A stretch of DNA of 59,309 nt from Spirosoma sp. (GCA_014377625.1 JACMPG010000084.1:1-59309); one strand, 5' to 3'. Numbered from the stretch's first letter, positions 45,279 through 54,535 are shown. Notes: generated by a model not told the origin, from the sequence alone. A program made the numbers and translations.

Positions 45279-48236
45279 TTAGAAGTTAAGATTCACACCC
45301 AGCGATATGATACGGGGCCGGGGATAGAAATTGTTGTCGATACCATTCGAAATTTCAGGATCCAGCCCTTTGTATTTCGTAATCAAAAACACGTTCTGCG
45401 CCGTGAGCGAGAGCTTCAGGTCTGTTTTAGCGCCCAGTAATTTACCGAAATCATAGCCTACGTTCGCGTTGTCCATCCGCAGGAACGAGCCGTTCTGTAC
45501 GTAGTAATCCGAGAAGTACTGGTTGTTCACGAAGTTGGTGGCCAGCACATTGGGCGAACCGTTCCCGTTGAAGCCCAGCGCGTTGGTGAAGTTGCGGTAC
45601 GCACCATTGCCCGACTGCGTGTTGTTATATACGTAGTTGTCGAAGTTGCCGCGTATTACGAACCCGGCCTGGAAGCGTTTGTAGCTCACCTGCCCCGTAA
45701 AGCCCAGAAACACGCGCGGATTAGCCGTTTCGTTACGGTAGCGGTCATCAATCGTGATTTTACCGTCATTGTTGCGGTCCACATATACGCCTTCGAGGGG
45801 TTTACCGGCGGCATCATACACCTGTTGCAGCACGTAAAACGAGTTGGTCGGGAAGCCCACCGTTTGAATCTGCACCGTGTTGCCAACGCCCCCCGAAATG
45901 CCACCCACCAGTATGCCGGGGTCGTTTGGCGTAGGGACTTTGCTCAGGTTGGTAATTTTGTTCTGATTGTAGGTCACGTTAAAGCCTACGTTCACGGTCA
46001 GGTCTTTGCTCTCGACCGGAATGGTATTGATGGTAAACTCCACGCCCTTGTTCTCCAGATTGCCTACGTTGGTCAGAATCTGGTTGGTCAGGTTAGACCC
46101 CGCCGGAACCGGAATGACGCTCAGCAAATCTTTGGTTTTCTTCTGATAGACGTCGATACTACCCGAAATACGCCCGCCGAGAAATCCGTAATCAACTGCC
46201 GCGTTGACGGATTCGGTTTGCTCCCATTTGATGTTGGCGTCGTAGCCCTCGGCTCGCAGGGTGCGGTAAAACGTGTTGCCAAACTGATACTGTGCCGTCT
46301 GATCGCTGAAGGTATAGCGGGGCAGATACGGATAATCGCTCAGGCCACTGGGCAAATCCTGCTGACCCGTTACGCCGTAGCCCACCCGGAATTTAAGGGC
46401 TGAGACAGCACTCGAATTTTTCAGGAACGACTCCTCCTTCACGTTCCACGATGCGCCCACCGAGGGGAACCAGCCCCAGCGCGTATTGGGACTAAACCGC
46501 GACGTAGCATCCCGGCGCAGGGTGGCCGTGAGGGTGTAACGGTCTTTGAACGTGTAGTTGGCCCGGCCAAAGAAGGCCAGTAGGGTATACTGCGTTTTGA
46601 AGGGCACACCCGCCGGGGCAAACTCTTTGCCACTGGCCAGATTATCGGGATAGCTGGGGTTTTCGCGGATAAAATCCTGATACGAATAGCCCGCTGTCAG
46701 GTCAACCCGGCTGCTGATTTTTCTGAGGTCTTTGACGTAGTTCAGATAAAACTCCAGCGTCTTGTTGGTACGGCTCTGCGTGTAAATGTTGTTTTGCCCG
46801 CCCCGGTTAAACTGCGAAGCAGCCGTGGCCGGCACAAAAATGGTCCCGTCCGATGACGATACGTCGTAGCCGAGGTTCAGATTGGCGCGAAGTTCAGGCA
46901 GGAAATGAAACTTGTAATCGAATTGCGCATTGCCGATGCTGCGCTTCACGGTGCTTTTGTCGGTACGTTGCTGCAGCAAGCCAAGCGGGTTGCGGGTGGC
47001 TAACGTATTGGGCTTACCGGTAGCCGGGTCAATCCACTCAAAATAGCCGCCGTACAGTTCCTTACCGCTGTAAACGGGCTGCGTAGGATCAAATGAAACA
47101 GCTGCGCCAATGGCACCCTGGTCGGCGAAGACGTTGTTAATCAGCGTTCCTTTCAGGTTAACGTCAACCCGCAGGTGGTTGTCGAAGAAGCGGGGCGAAA
47201 TGCCAAACGAACCCGAAAATCGCTCAAAGTTCGAGGTTTTCAGAATCCCGCTCTGGTTCAGATAGCCCGCCGACACCCGAAATGGCATCCCCTTGATTGA
47301 CCCCGTCACGGCAGCATTTACGTCGCCACTGAAAGCTGTGCGGTAAATCTGGTCCTGCCAGTTGGTGTTGGCGGTACCCAACAGGGCCTTCTGACTGGCG
47401 TTGCCGGTACGGTTGATTACATCACGGAACTGGTCGGCATCCAGTACGCTGACGGGTTTGATGATGCTTGATACGGAACCGAGTCCGCTGATGCTTACGC
47501 GCAGCTGGTCGTTGGCAATGCCTTTCTTGGTCGTAATCAGGATAACTCCGTTGGCGGCCCGTGCGCCGTAGATAGCCGCTGCCGACGCGTCTTTCAGGAC
47601 GGTGAAAGTTTCAATATCTTGCGGATTCACCAGACTCAGCGGGTTCGACGCCCCCGTGATGCCGTTGTTATCGACCGGCAACCCGTCGATGACGATGAGC
47701 GGGTCGTTGCTGGCGTTCAGCGACGAGCCACCCCGGATGCGGATGCTGCTGCCTCCGCCCGGCTGGCCGCTGGGGGGCGTAATGCTGACCCCAGCCAGTT
47801 TACCCGCTATCAACTGCTCCGGATTTACGATGTTTCCTTTCTGGAAATCGGTAGCTGAGATGGTGGCAATCGAGCCGGTCAGGTCTTTCTTCCGCTGCGT
47901 ACCGTAACCCACTACAACCACTTCATTCAGCGATTTGGCGTCGTCGGCCAGTGATACGTCGATGGCAGTCCGGGTACCCACGGCAATATCCTGCGACGTT
48001 TTACCGATGAAACTAAAGCTGAGCGTAGCGTTATCCGGTACGGTCAGCTTATAGGATCCGTTGGCATCGGTCTGGGTGCCGGTGGTGGTGCCTTTAACCA
48101 CGACACTAACGCCGGGCAGGGTTATGCCGCCCGGTTCTCTCACCATGCCGGAGACGACGCGGGTTTGGGCGAAGGCTACTGTACTGAGCAGAACGAACAG
48201 ACAGCCTGCAATAAATAATCGGAGATGTTGCATCAT
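45279..48236 (-). CDS. susC: SusC/RagA-family TonB-linked outer-membrane receptor
   Basis: About 985 residues from the Met pair at 48236/48233, chosen because a clean signal peptide follows (LFIAGCLFVLLSTVAFAQ) and a -7 box lies upstream; the frame reaches 48296. Order of parts: carboxypeptidase-like domain (SGMVREPGGITLPGVSVVVKGT), a DUF-type TonB contact region (LNEVVVVGYGTQRKKDLTGS), the plug (PSGQPGGGSSIRIRGGSSLN, DASAAAIYGARAANGVILITTKKG), then a 22-strand barrel ending GVNLNF. It imports oligosaccharides with SusD as lid, energised by TonB. Confidence 0.95.
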   Translation of the reverse strand: MMQHLRLFIAGCLFVLLSTVAFAQTRVVSGMVREPGGITLPGVSVVVKGTTTGTQTDANGSYKLTVPDNATLSFSFIGKTSQDIAVGTRTAIDVSLADDAKSLNEVVVVGYGTQRKKDLTGSIATISATDFQKGNIVNPEQLIAGKLAGVSITPPSGQPGGGSSIRIRGGSSLNASNDPLIVIDGLPVDNNGITGASNPLSLVNPQDIETFTVLKDASAAAIYGARAANGVILITTKKGIANDQLRVSISGLGSVSSIIKPVSVLDADQFRDVINRTGNASQKALLGTANTNWQDQIYRTAFSGDVNAAVTGSIKGMPFRVSAGYLNQSGILKTSNFERFSGSFGISPRFFDNHLRVDVNLKGTLINNVFADQGAIGAAVSFDPTQPVYSGKELYGGYFEWIDPATGKPNTLATRNPLGLLQQRTDKSTVKRSIGNAQFDYKFHFLPELRANLNLGYDVSSSDGTIFVPATAASQFNRGGQNNIYTQSRTNKTLEFYLNYVKDLRKISSRVDLTAGYSYQDFIRENPSYPDNLASGKEFAPAGVPFKTQYTLLAFFGRANYTFKDRYTLTATLRRDATSRFSPNTRWGWFPSVGASWNVKEESFLKNSSAVSALKFRVGYGVTGQQDLPSGLSDYPYLPRYTFSDQTAQYQFGNTFYRTLRAEGYDANIKWEQTESVNAAVDYGFLGGRISGSIDVYQKKTKDLLSVIPVPAGSNLTNQILTNVGNLENKGVEFTINTIPVESKDLTVNVGFNVTYNQNKITNLSKVPTPNDPGILVGGISGGVGNTVQIQTVGFPTNSFYVLQQVYDAAGKPLEGVYVDRNNDGKITIDDRYRNETANPRVFLGFTGQVSYKRFQAGFVIRGNFDNYVYNNTQSGNGAYRNFTNALGFNGNGSPNVLATNFVNNQYFSDYYVQNGSFLRMDNANVGYDFGKLLGAKTDLKLSLTAQNVFLITKYKGLDPEISNGIDNNFYPRPRIISLGVNLNF

Positions 48237-48306
48237 ACTGGTTTTTGATAGGTAGTGCTGAGCCCTCGCCGAAAACCTATAGGGCGAAAGGTTCAACTTT
48301 ATACCG

Positions 48307-48314
48307 CAAAAGTA
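48307..48314 (-). promoter_or_regulatory. -7 promoter box (TACTTTTG, minus strand) for susC
   Basis: CAAAAGTA on the plus strand is an exact complement of TAnnTTTG, 71 bases upstream of the preferred susC start and 11 bases upstream of the longer frame's ATG at 48296. A -33 TTG is not evident, which fits a promoter that needs an activator such as the AraC-type regulator encoded just upstream. Confidence 0.55.
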
Positions 48315-48450
48315 CCAGTTCCATAAAAGGTAAGCGTCCCACTTCAGGCATTAGGCGAAATTCTCACAGAAAAATGATAAGCTTTTGTATATCAGCACAT
48401 TAGCAGTAAAAAACAGTGGCATTTTCGGAAAGTGGGACAAGGTTTTCACC

Positions 48451-50433
48451 TTATTCGGCGGGTTCATGCGTCAGATTGAAGTACTCGCGGGGCGTATTAC
48501 CGGTAATTTTCTTGAATGACCGGTTAAAAGCGGATTTAGAATTGAAGCCCACTTCGTAAGCAATGCCGAGCAGGGTGTACTGCTTGTAGTGAGGGTCCTC
48601 GGCCCGGCGTTTAAACTCCTCGATCCGGTAGGTATTGATAAAGTCGAAGAAGTTTACACCGAACCCGTCGTTGATTACCCGCGAGAGGGTGTGCGGAGGC
48701 ATTTTAAGTTTCGTAGCCAGCTCGTTCAGACTCAGTTGTGGGTTGGTGTACAGCTTATGTTTCAACACGTAGCTATCCACTTTTTCTTTCAGCGGGCTTA
48801 GCGTCTCCGGATCAGGGCTGTGTTCTTTGGCGGGCGTTACCAGAACGGGTTGCAACGGACTATCCAGCACGTCGTCGAAAATAGAGAACGTTTGGGGAGC
48901 CACCTTGAATGTTTCGGGCTGGTGAATGGCAAAATACCCTACGAAATACGTGATGAGCGAAAAAACGAGCCAGATACCATCAATAATACGCTCAACGATA
49001 GGGATACTGTCAAACCCAAATACCCAGCCGGCACCAAGCATCAGGAACATAAAGAACCATAAACTCAGACAGGCGGCCTGAATAAACAGCACCGTACTGA
49101 GATACTGTAAATTTTGCTCATACGAGTAATGCGTCTTATACTGCTCTCGGTAGAAATGGATGGCCCGCTGATACAGACCCCAATAATACAGATTCCAGCC
49201 CCAGCCCAGCACTCCAACCGTCAGGAAAACGGTCCATAATGCCCAGTCCTGCGCAATTATTTTGTTCTGGAACAGCCGGGAGTCCATCAGCAGAAAAGGC
49301 AGATACGCAAAGAGCAGGGCAATAGACGGCGCGAAATGATACGTCCAGCGCGACGATACCGTCTTTGTGTTGAACAGTAATCGCTGGAGATAAAAGTAAA
49401 AGAGCGGAGCGTAAAGGAAGATAACAAAATCGGGCAGCAACAGCAGCTTGGTGAATGTCTGCGCCACATCCCGGTAGCTACCAACCACTTGTAACAGCAC
49501 CATCGCCGAAACCAGCGCAATGGACGCAGACAGCCAGCGGTTGGCCAGCCGGTTGGCATTCTGAATTGTTGGAATGGCAATGATGAGCAGTACCCCCTGA
49601 AACGCCGAAAACAGCATCAACAGGTCGTAAAGCGAGAAAAAACTGAACGTACCCGCCAAATCTTCCCAACTGTCAATTTCTATGGATATCCCCTTGGTAT
49701 CCACGTCGGAGTTCCGAAAAAGAACCCGGTTTGGCCTGGCTTTTCCGGTTTTCCTTCCTTCTATCGATGCCCAGTTGCCCCGCGTAAATTTAAACTCAAC
49801 CCGGTCCTGCTCCGCGTAAATGGCCACCCGGAGCGTACCGTCTATCGAGCGGGTAAGTTTATAAGCCGGATCGCCGGGATTCCAGTTGTTAAAGTTACCG
49901 GTGATGTAAAGGCCGGCATCGTAGGGTGTATTCTCGGGAATCCGACGGATGATAAATTCATAACGGATACGCTTCTCCCAGCCCGCGATGCGTATTGGCA
50001 CCCGGTCGGGGTTGGGTGTCTTCTGCCGGTCATATACCCGGTCGGGCAGGCTGTTTCCCCGAGCGTCGCCTTCCACAAACGTCCAGTTTCCCTGCGTAAT
50101 CTTGTAGGCAAAGTGGTCTGGCGTCTTCGGTAAATTGAGAAAATGAACCCCGGCAGAGTCCCGGCTGAATCTATAATTCGGATCGCCGGGATTCCAGTTG
50201 TTGAGCGTACTGGCTAAGTAGAGAGGTGCGTCGGCCAGGCGCAGCGGTACGTGCTGGATCACCTCCAGACGCACCTGAGCGGACACTGAAAAGGCCAGCA
50301 GCCATCCCCACAAAGCCAGTAGATAGAATGAACACTTCACAGACAATACTAAAAAATGGCGTGGCCCGGAGAACAGGTATAAAAATACACATAAATGAAC
50401 CCATGACAAAGCAGATTGCTCTTCCCGCGCCAA
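48451..50433 (-). CDS. membrane-spanning AraC-family regulator with two starch-binding-like modules
   Basis: 660 residues as framed; a GTG at codon 32 (50340) giving a cleaner signal (CSFYLLALWGWLLAFSVSAQ) is an alternative start. Two homologous modules (about 55-150 and 160-256) each contain (L/F)NNWNPGDPxY(R/K) and (T/F)xxGNW...(V/I)EG...PxRV, the look of CBM20/CBM48-type starch-binding folds. Seven or so transmembrane helices span about 262-505. The C-terminus (about 545-655) is an AraC DNA-binding domain with paired helix-turn-helix motifs (LSLNELATKLKMPPHTLSRVIND; LLGIAYEVGFNSKSAFNRSFKK). It is co-directional with and upstream of susC, so it most likely senses an alpha-glucan outside and activates the locus. 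Confidence 0.88.
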   Translation of the reverse strand: MAREEQSALSWVHLCVFLYLFSGPRHFLVLSVKCSFYLLALWGWLLAFSVSAQVRLEVIQHVPLRLADAPLYLASTLNNWNPGDPNYRFSRDSAGVHFLNLPKTPDHFAYKITQGNWTFVEGDARGNSLPDRVYDRQKTPNPDRVPIRIAGWEKRIRYEFIIRRIPENTPYDAGLYITGNFNNWNPGDPAYKLTRSIDGTLRVAIYAEQDRVEFKFTRGNWASIEGRKTGKARPNRVLFRNSDVDTKGISIEIDSWEDLAGTFSFFSLYDLLMLFSAFQGVLLIIAIPTIQNANRLANRWLSASIALVSAMVLLQVVGSYRDVAQTFTKLLLLPDFVIFLYAPLFYFYLQRLLFNTKTVSSRWTYHFAPSIALLFAYLPFLLMDSRLFQNKIIAQDWALWTVFLTVGVLGWGWNLYYWGLYQRAIHFYREQYKTHYSYEQNLQYLSTVLFIQAACLSLWFFMFLMLGAGWVFGFDSIPIVERIIDGIWLVFSLITYFVGYFAIHQPETFKVAPQTFSIFDDVLDSPLQPVLVTPAKEHSPDPETLSPLKEKVDSYVLKHKLYTNPQLSLNELATKLKMPPHTLSRVINDGFGVNFFDFINTYRIEEFKRRAEDPHYKQYTLLGIAYEVGFNSKSAFNRSFKKITGNTPREYFNLTHEPAE

Positions 50434-50482
50434 TTGCCCCCGTCTGCGCCGTACAGGGGTTCGTATCTACATGCCTGCTCGT

Positions 50483-51202
50483 CTAAACCAAAGCGAACAA
50501 ATCCTGAACGCCCAGCATCCGCCTGGTTACGAAGCCTTCGCCAAACTCCGCACCAATCATATGCCCGTGTTCGCGGGTGCGGGCTTCGAGAAATTTCATG
50601 AACGGTTCTCCCGAAATATAACTCTGCGGCTCCGGGCTGTCGGGGTTGAAAAACTGGCTTTTGTACGCTTTGATAGCCGCAATTTTCCCGTCCCAGTACG
50701 GCGTAATGTCAACCACGAAATCGGGCCGGAGGGCGCGATCCTGAATAAAATGATAGAGCAAAGTTGGGCGGTGTGCTTCCTGCGGTTTACCGTCTTTGCC
50801 AGTCGTTTCAATCTGCCGAAGTCCCGCATAAAAGCAAGCGTCAACCACTAGCTGCGCGGCCCGGCCGTGGTCAGGGTGGCGGTCGTCGGGGGTGTTGGTC
50901 AGTACGATTTGCGGGCGAAAATACCGGATCATCGAAATGAGGGCCAGTTGGTGTTCTTCGTCGTTACGAAAAAACCCGTCGCGGAATCCCATATTCTCGC
51001 GGGCCGAGAGCTGCATGATCCGGGCACCTTCAGCGGCTTCGGCAGCCCGGATCTCGGGGGTGCCGCGGGTACCGAGTTCGCCCCGCGTAAGGTCAACACC
51101 AGCTACAGTTTTGCCCCGGCTAATGAGCGACAGGATGGTACCGGCGCAGGTCATTTCAATATCGTCGGGGTGAGCCGCAATGGCCAGAACGTCAACAGAC
51201 AT
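50483..51202 (-). CDS. bshB1: BshB1-type N-acetylglucosaminyl-malate deacetylase (bacillithiol synthesis)
   Basis: 239 residues from ATG 51202 (MSVDVLAIAAHPDDIE), where the LmbE/PIG-L fold begins; the frame extends to 51274. The zinc motif AAHPDDIEMTCAGTI (about 8-22), the LTRGELGTRGTPEIRAAEA signature characteristic of BshB1, NTPDDRHPDHGRAAQLV (about 102-118) and the C-terminal GEFMKFLEARTREHG-like segment with its His are present. It removes the acetyl group from GlcNAc-malate, the second step of bacillithiol synthesis. No other bsh genes are nearby. Confidence 0.88.
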   Translation of the reverse strand: MSVDVLAIAAHPDDIEMTCAGTILSLISRGKTVAGVDLTRGELGTRGTPEIRAAEAAEGARIMQLSARENMGFRDGFFRNDEEHQLALISMIRYFRPQIVLTNTPDDRHPDHGRAAQLVVDACFYAGLRQIETTGKDGKPQEAHRPTLLYHFIQDRALRPDFVVDITPYWDGKIAAIKAYKSQFFNPDSPEPQSYISGEPFMKFLEARTREHGHMIGAEFGEGFVTRRMLGVQDLFALV

Positions 51203-51533
51203 GGTATAAGTACGTAAATGGGCGAATAAGTGAATCGTGACTATTAGCTGGAGATTTGGCACCTCCGGGCGCACATTCTCCGGTGTATCAATCGCACGAT
51301 ACCCGTTTTTGTTCAGTAGTCAACCGTCATACATCAACTAATGGTTGTGTGGGAAGTGGCGGATCGGTATTTACCGTTTACTCAATAAGTAGCCAATGAA
51401 CAATGTTCGTGCCGGGAACAATAACTCCTTTTTTCATGGAAGGTTGTACTTTCAGCGCAGGGAAAGACGCCATTTCCCGCAACTCGCGTGGGGTTTTACT
51501 CCTGACTCCTAATCGAATAAACCGTAGCTCTGC
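51203..51533. other. intergenic region between divergent genes
   Basis: 331 bases holding the promoters of bshB1 (-) and the OmpA gene (+). A weak -7-like TACTTTCA lies at 51447. No ORF, repeat or RNA gene could be supported. Confidence 0.4.
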
Positions 51534-52646
51534 ATGAAATCACTCATTATCTGCATTTTACTATCCATTCTATTTCATACCGCTCACGCACAAGTTCAGG
51601 CTAATGAGCCACTGACAGTGTACAGCAAATTTGACTTTGTGCCGGGGGAGAAAGTTGTTGCCATCGAGGATTTTATGCAGGATGCCGTTGGTGATTTTCC
51701 GGCCAGATGGAATTCAACGGGTTCGGGCGAGGTCGTTACGCTTGAAGGACAACCGGGACGGTGGCTTATGCTCAATAAAAAAGGCGAGTATCTGCCCGAA
51801 TACATCAGAAACCTGCCCGATAACGCTACGTTGCAGTTTGACCTGATCTCTACCAATGTTTTCGCACCTAACGCGTCGGCGCTCTTCATTGGCCTTGCTG
51901 CACTCAATCGGTCCGATAAGAAAACTACCGGATTGGACTTATCCAAACACCTGAAAGACGAAGTAAGGGTAAGCCTACACCCGAATCAGTTTGGCTCCGG
52001 GTATACAACTTTTGAAAACTACGCCGACGGTAAGCGCATTATCAGCAACAGGAACAAGTGTGCCGCATTTGCGACTAAAGAAGGTCGTAACGTTGTTAAG
52101 GTAGCCATCTGGAAACAAAAGCAACGGTTGCGGGTGTATGTTGGCGAAGATAAGATTTGGGATATTCCGCAGGCTTTTCAATCGGTCACTACCTATAATT
52201 CCGTGGTATTTGCACTCACCAGAACGAGCGAGAACGATGCGTACTACATCAGCACGATCCGGCTGGCGGTGGGTGCGCCCGATACGCGCAACAAGCTCAT
52301 CAGCGAAGGGAAATTTGTAACCAACGGTATTTTGTTCGACCCGAACTCCGATAAAATCAAACCCGAATCGAACGGAACCCTGAAAGACATTGCCAGCGTA
52401 CTGACCGAAAACGGGACTGTGCGGGTTAAAGTCATCGGCCATACCGACGCTGACGGCGACGATGCCAGCAACCTGGCGCTCTCGAAACGGCGCGCCGTGG
52501 CGGTCAAAGCCGCTCTCGGTACGGCCTTTGGCATTAATGGAAATCGGGTAGAAACCGACGGTAAAGGTGAAACCCAACCCATCAGCCCCAATACCACCGC
52601 CGAGGGCAAGGCGAACAACCGGCGCGTTGAATTTATAAAATTGTAG
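51534..52646 (+). CDS. OmpA-family outer-membrane/peptidoglycan-linking protein
   Basis: 370 residues. A signal peptide (CILLSILFHTAHAQ) is followed by a concanavalin-like/beta-sandwich region (about 25-250, with GEVVTLEGQPGRWLML and TLQFDLISTNVF). A C-terminal OmpA domain comes last: GILFDPNSDKIKPESNGTLKDIASVL, VIGHTDADGDDASNLALSKRRAVAVK, NRRVEFIKL. It probably tethers the outer membrane to peptidoglycan. A small lipoprotein gene follows after 28 bases. Confidence 0.88.
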   Translation: MKSLIICILLSILFHTAHAQVQANEPLTVYSKFDFVPGEKVVAIEDFMQDAVGDFPARWNSTGSGEVVTLEGQPGRWLMLNKKGEYLPEYIRNLPDNATLQFDLISTNVFAPNASALFIGLAALNRSDKKTTGLDLSKHLKDEVRVSLHPNQFGSGYTTFENYADGKRIISNRNKCAAFATKEGRNVVKVAIWKQKQRLRVYVGEDKIWDIPQAFQSVTTYNSVVFALTRTSENDAYYISTIRLAVGAPDTRNKLISEGKFVTNGILFDPNSDKIKPESNGTLKDIASVLTENGTVRVKVIGHTDADGDDASNLALSKRRAVAVKAALGTAFGINGNRVETDGKGETQPISPNTTAEGKANNRRVEFIKL

Positions 52647-52674
52647 TACCCATCATCCCCTAAATTCTGTTCAG

Positions 52675-53187
52675 ATGTTTCCAGGAAATAATCACCGCAC
52701 GCTTTTCGTAGCCCTTTTATCGGCTGCCTTATTTCAGAATTGCAGTAAAAAAGCAGACGATACACCCGCAGTAGTCCCCGACACTGAAATTACGGACACT
52801 GGCGGACTAACAATCACGCTAACGTATGATAAAACGCCTGCCACAACTGACTTAGACTTGTATCTGTATCGAAAAAGTAACTATACCGGCACCTCTAATC
52901 CGCAGGGCGCAACCATTGGACCCAACGATGGGGGTATTGTTTCGACAGACATCATGGTCGTAGCGCCGGACGAAGACCTGACCGTTGTAGCGGCTTACAG
53001 AACGGGAACGGTTGCCAAATCCTATACGCTGACGTTCAGGGGGATTGCCACGAAGAAGACATACACCGTTAACGGCTCATTCGCAGCCAATTTGGCACCG
53101 TTCGCTACCTACAATTATTTTGGCACCCCACGTGGAAATAACATCACGCTCAAGAAATCGGGTACTACGTTTACAGTTGTCTTGTAG
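52675..53187 (+). CDS. small hypothetical lipoprotein
   Basis: 170 residues. A hydrophobic N-terminus ends LFQNC, giving a probable lipidated Cys at about 23. The mature part is a beta-sandwich with GGLTITLTYDKTPATTDLDLYLYRKSN, similar in pattern to pre-peptidase C-terminal-like or DUF-type sandwiches, with Asp-rich loops that might bind calcium. It is likely in one operon with the OmpA gene. Function is unknown. It is the last gene with the typical composition of the left part of the window. Confidence 0.65.
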   Translation: MFPGNNHRTLFVALLSAALFQNCSKKADDTPAVVPDTEITDTGGLTITLTYDKTPATTDLDLYLYRKSNYTGTSNPQGATIGPNDGGIVSTDIMVVAPDEDLTVVAAYRTGTVAKSYTLTFRGIATKKTYTVNGSFAANLAPFATYNYFGTPRGNNITLKKSGTTFTVVL

Positions 53188-53573
53188 CCCACCAACAGTC
53201 TTAGTTACCGAAGCCCGAAACTCCTGGGCTATCCATTGTAGCCGGTGGCCGCAAAATGCGACTCGGACCGCTCCGCTCCGGGATATGCCACTCGTCGCAG
53301 GGAAGCTGATTTATGCAGATTCAGGGCCGTATTGATGTTTGTACTTGGGGCGGTAAAAAGTGATGCCCTTCACAAAATCGGAATCCTTTTTGAAACCTGC
53401 CTTACTGCGGCCTACAAACTGTCGCCGGAAGCTGAATGACTCCGTAACGGCATGGCTGCGACACCCAACAACCACATGTGGTGATGGCGACCGTAGGGAG
53501 ACATTTACACACATGGCCGGTTGGACTGTTCGCCTTGACCTTGCGGCCTGCACCCTGTCGCCGGAACGCTGCC
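53188..53573. other. gene-free junction with repeats at the start of the accessory island
   Basis: 386 bases without a supportable gene. It contains a 24-base direct repeat (53407-53430 and 53543-53566, 21 of 24 identical, core CTGTCGCCGGAA) flanking an attC-like palindrome (53463-53526). The 80-residue minus-strand frame at 53311-53553 has no recognisable features and is not called. Confidence 0.5.
53463..53526. repeat. attC-like palindrome, site 1
   Basis: ACCCAAC (53463-53469) and GTTGGAC (53520-53526) fit the RYYYAAC and GTTRRRY end boxes of integron attC sites. Inside them CCACATGTGG (53472) and CACACATGG (53508) pair only imperfectly. It lies at the 3' side of the minus-strand gene ending at 53574. 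Confidence 0.4.
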
Positions 53574-54380
53574 TTACTTGTTATTTTTTAGCTGTTGCTG
53601 AAGACTTACTACAAAATCAACTGAAACGCCTGCAATCTTAGCTATTCGTTCCACTGCGAAATCGGTGTCGGACAGTAGGTTAGTTACAAACTTAATTTGC
53701 TCTTTCTCTTGAGCTACCATGTAAGCTACGTCGCGCTCTTGGCTTACAAACTTGCTGATGCTGTCCATAGTGATGTCTTTTAGATTTTTCTCCAATTTAC
53801 GCAACTGTGCCAACACGCCCAATTGCTTGAAATACCTTTTTAACGGAAAATCACCGTTAGCCGTTTCCTCAATGCGTTGAATGATTTGAACCAATGCCCT
53901 TTCGGGAGTATCGCCTTTGAAATCCGCCAGAACACCCAAAACGACTTCTTCGGGCCGCGTTGACTTTAGAAAGAGGTGATAATCCAAGTCGGTAAACGAA
54001 ATCAGCCTAAACTTGAACTTCATCCAGTTGCTATCAAGTTGAGTTGGCATCTGAGGTTTGGCCGTTCCCAAGTAGATAACATACTGCTCAACCGGAATTT
54101 CGTATTTGCGCTCCAACATCACGTAGTACTCAGCCATTCGATAAACCATCTTTGGCTCGTCAGCGACCTGAAATTCAATTTGCAAAACAAACGTATTGCC
54201 TTGACTGTCAGTGATTTTCTTTAACGCATCGGGTTTTCGCTCTTTCGTGTGCTGAATATCATCAGGTATCTCTTCCGAGGAAACCGCCGTTATTCCGAGT
54301 ACATTTTGCATCAGTCCCGGAATGACGGCTTCAATATTCTCCTTGAAAATCTTGTCGTACTGGTTGGCCTGTTTCCCCAT
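53574..54380 (-). CDS. Rpn-family PD-(D/E)XK nuclease / putative transposase-like protein
   Basis: 268 residues. The N-terminal nuclease-like domain (about 1-150) has YDKIFKENIEAVIPGLM, KPDALKKITDSQGNTFVLQIEFQVAD (Asp, then E-x-Q in the PD-(D/E)XK positions), MVYRMAEYYVMLERKY and YVIYLG. A helical C-terminal part (LKRYFKQLGVLAQLRKLEKNL, KEQIKFVTNLLSDTDFAVERIAKIAGVSVDFV) matches the usual tail of such proteins. Relatives (Rpn) promote RecA-independent recombination; no transposon ends were found here. It is more AT-rich than the genes to the left. Confidence 0.75.
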   Translation of the reverse strand: MGKQANQYDKIFKENIEAVIPGLMQNVLGITAVSSEEIPDDIQHTKERKPDALKKITDSQGNTFVLQIEFQVADEPKMVYRMAEYYVMLERKYEIPVEQYVIYLGTAKPQMPTQLDSNWMKFKFRLISFTDLDYHLFLKSTRPEEVVLGVLADFKGDTPERALVQIIQRIEETANGDFPLKRYFKQLGVLAQLRKLEKNLKDITMDSISKFVSQERDVAYMVAQEKEQIKFVTNLLSDTDFAVERIAKIAGVSVDFVVSLQQQLKNNK

Positions 54381-54535
54381 GCGGTAAAATTATTGAAAAC
54401 ACAGGAACAGTCGCACAAATTCCGGTCAAAAACTGGATAATACGGCAAATTCAGGAGACCTTTTACGTTTAAGTTTTACGAAAAAACGCTCACTTTTTCG
54501 TATATTTATCTAATAAAATACATCTAAAACGAGTC

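Noticed and set aside
53311-53553. 80-codon minus-strand frame in the island junction
   Set aside because: It spans the direct repeat and attC-like palindrome, has biased Ser/Arg composition and no recognisable domain.
53574-54380. An active transposon around the Rpn-type gene
   Set aside because: No terminal inverted repeats or target duplications were found at its edges, and the nuclease core is a weak E-x-Q variant.
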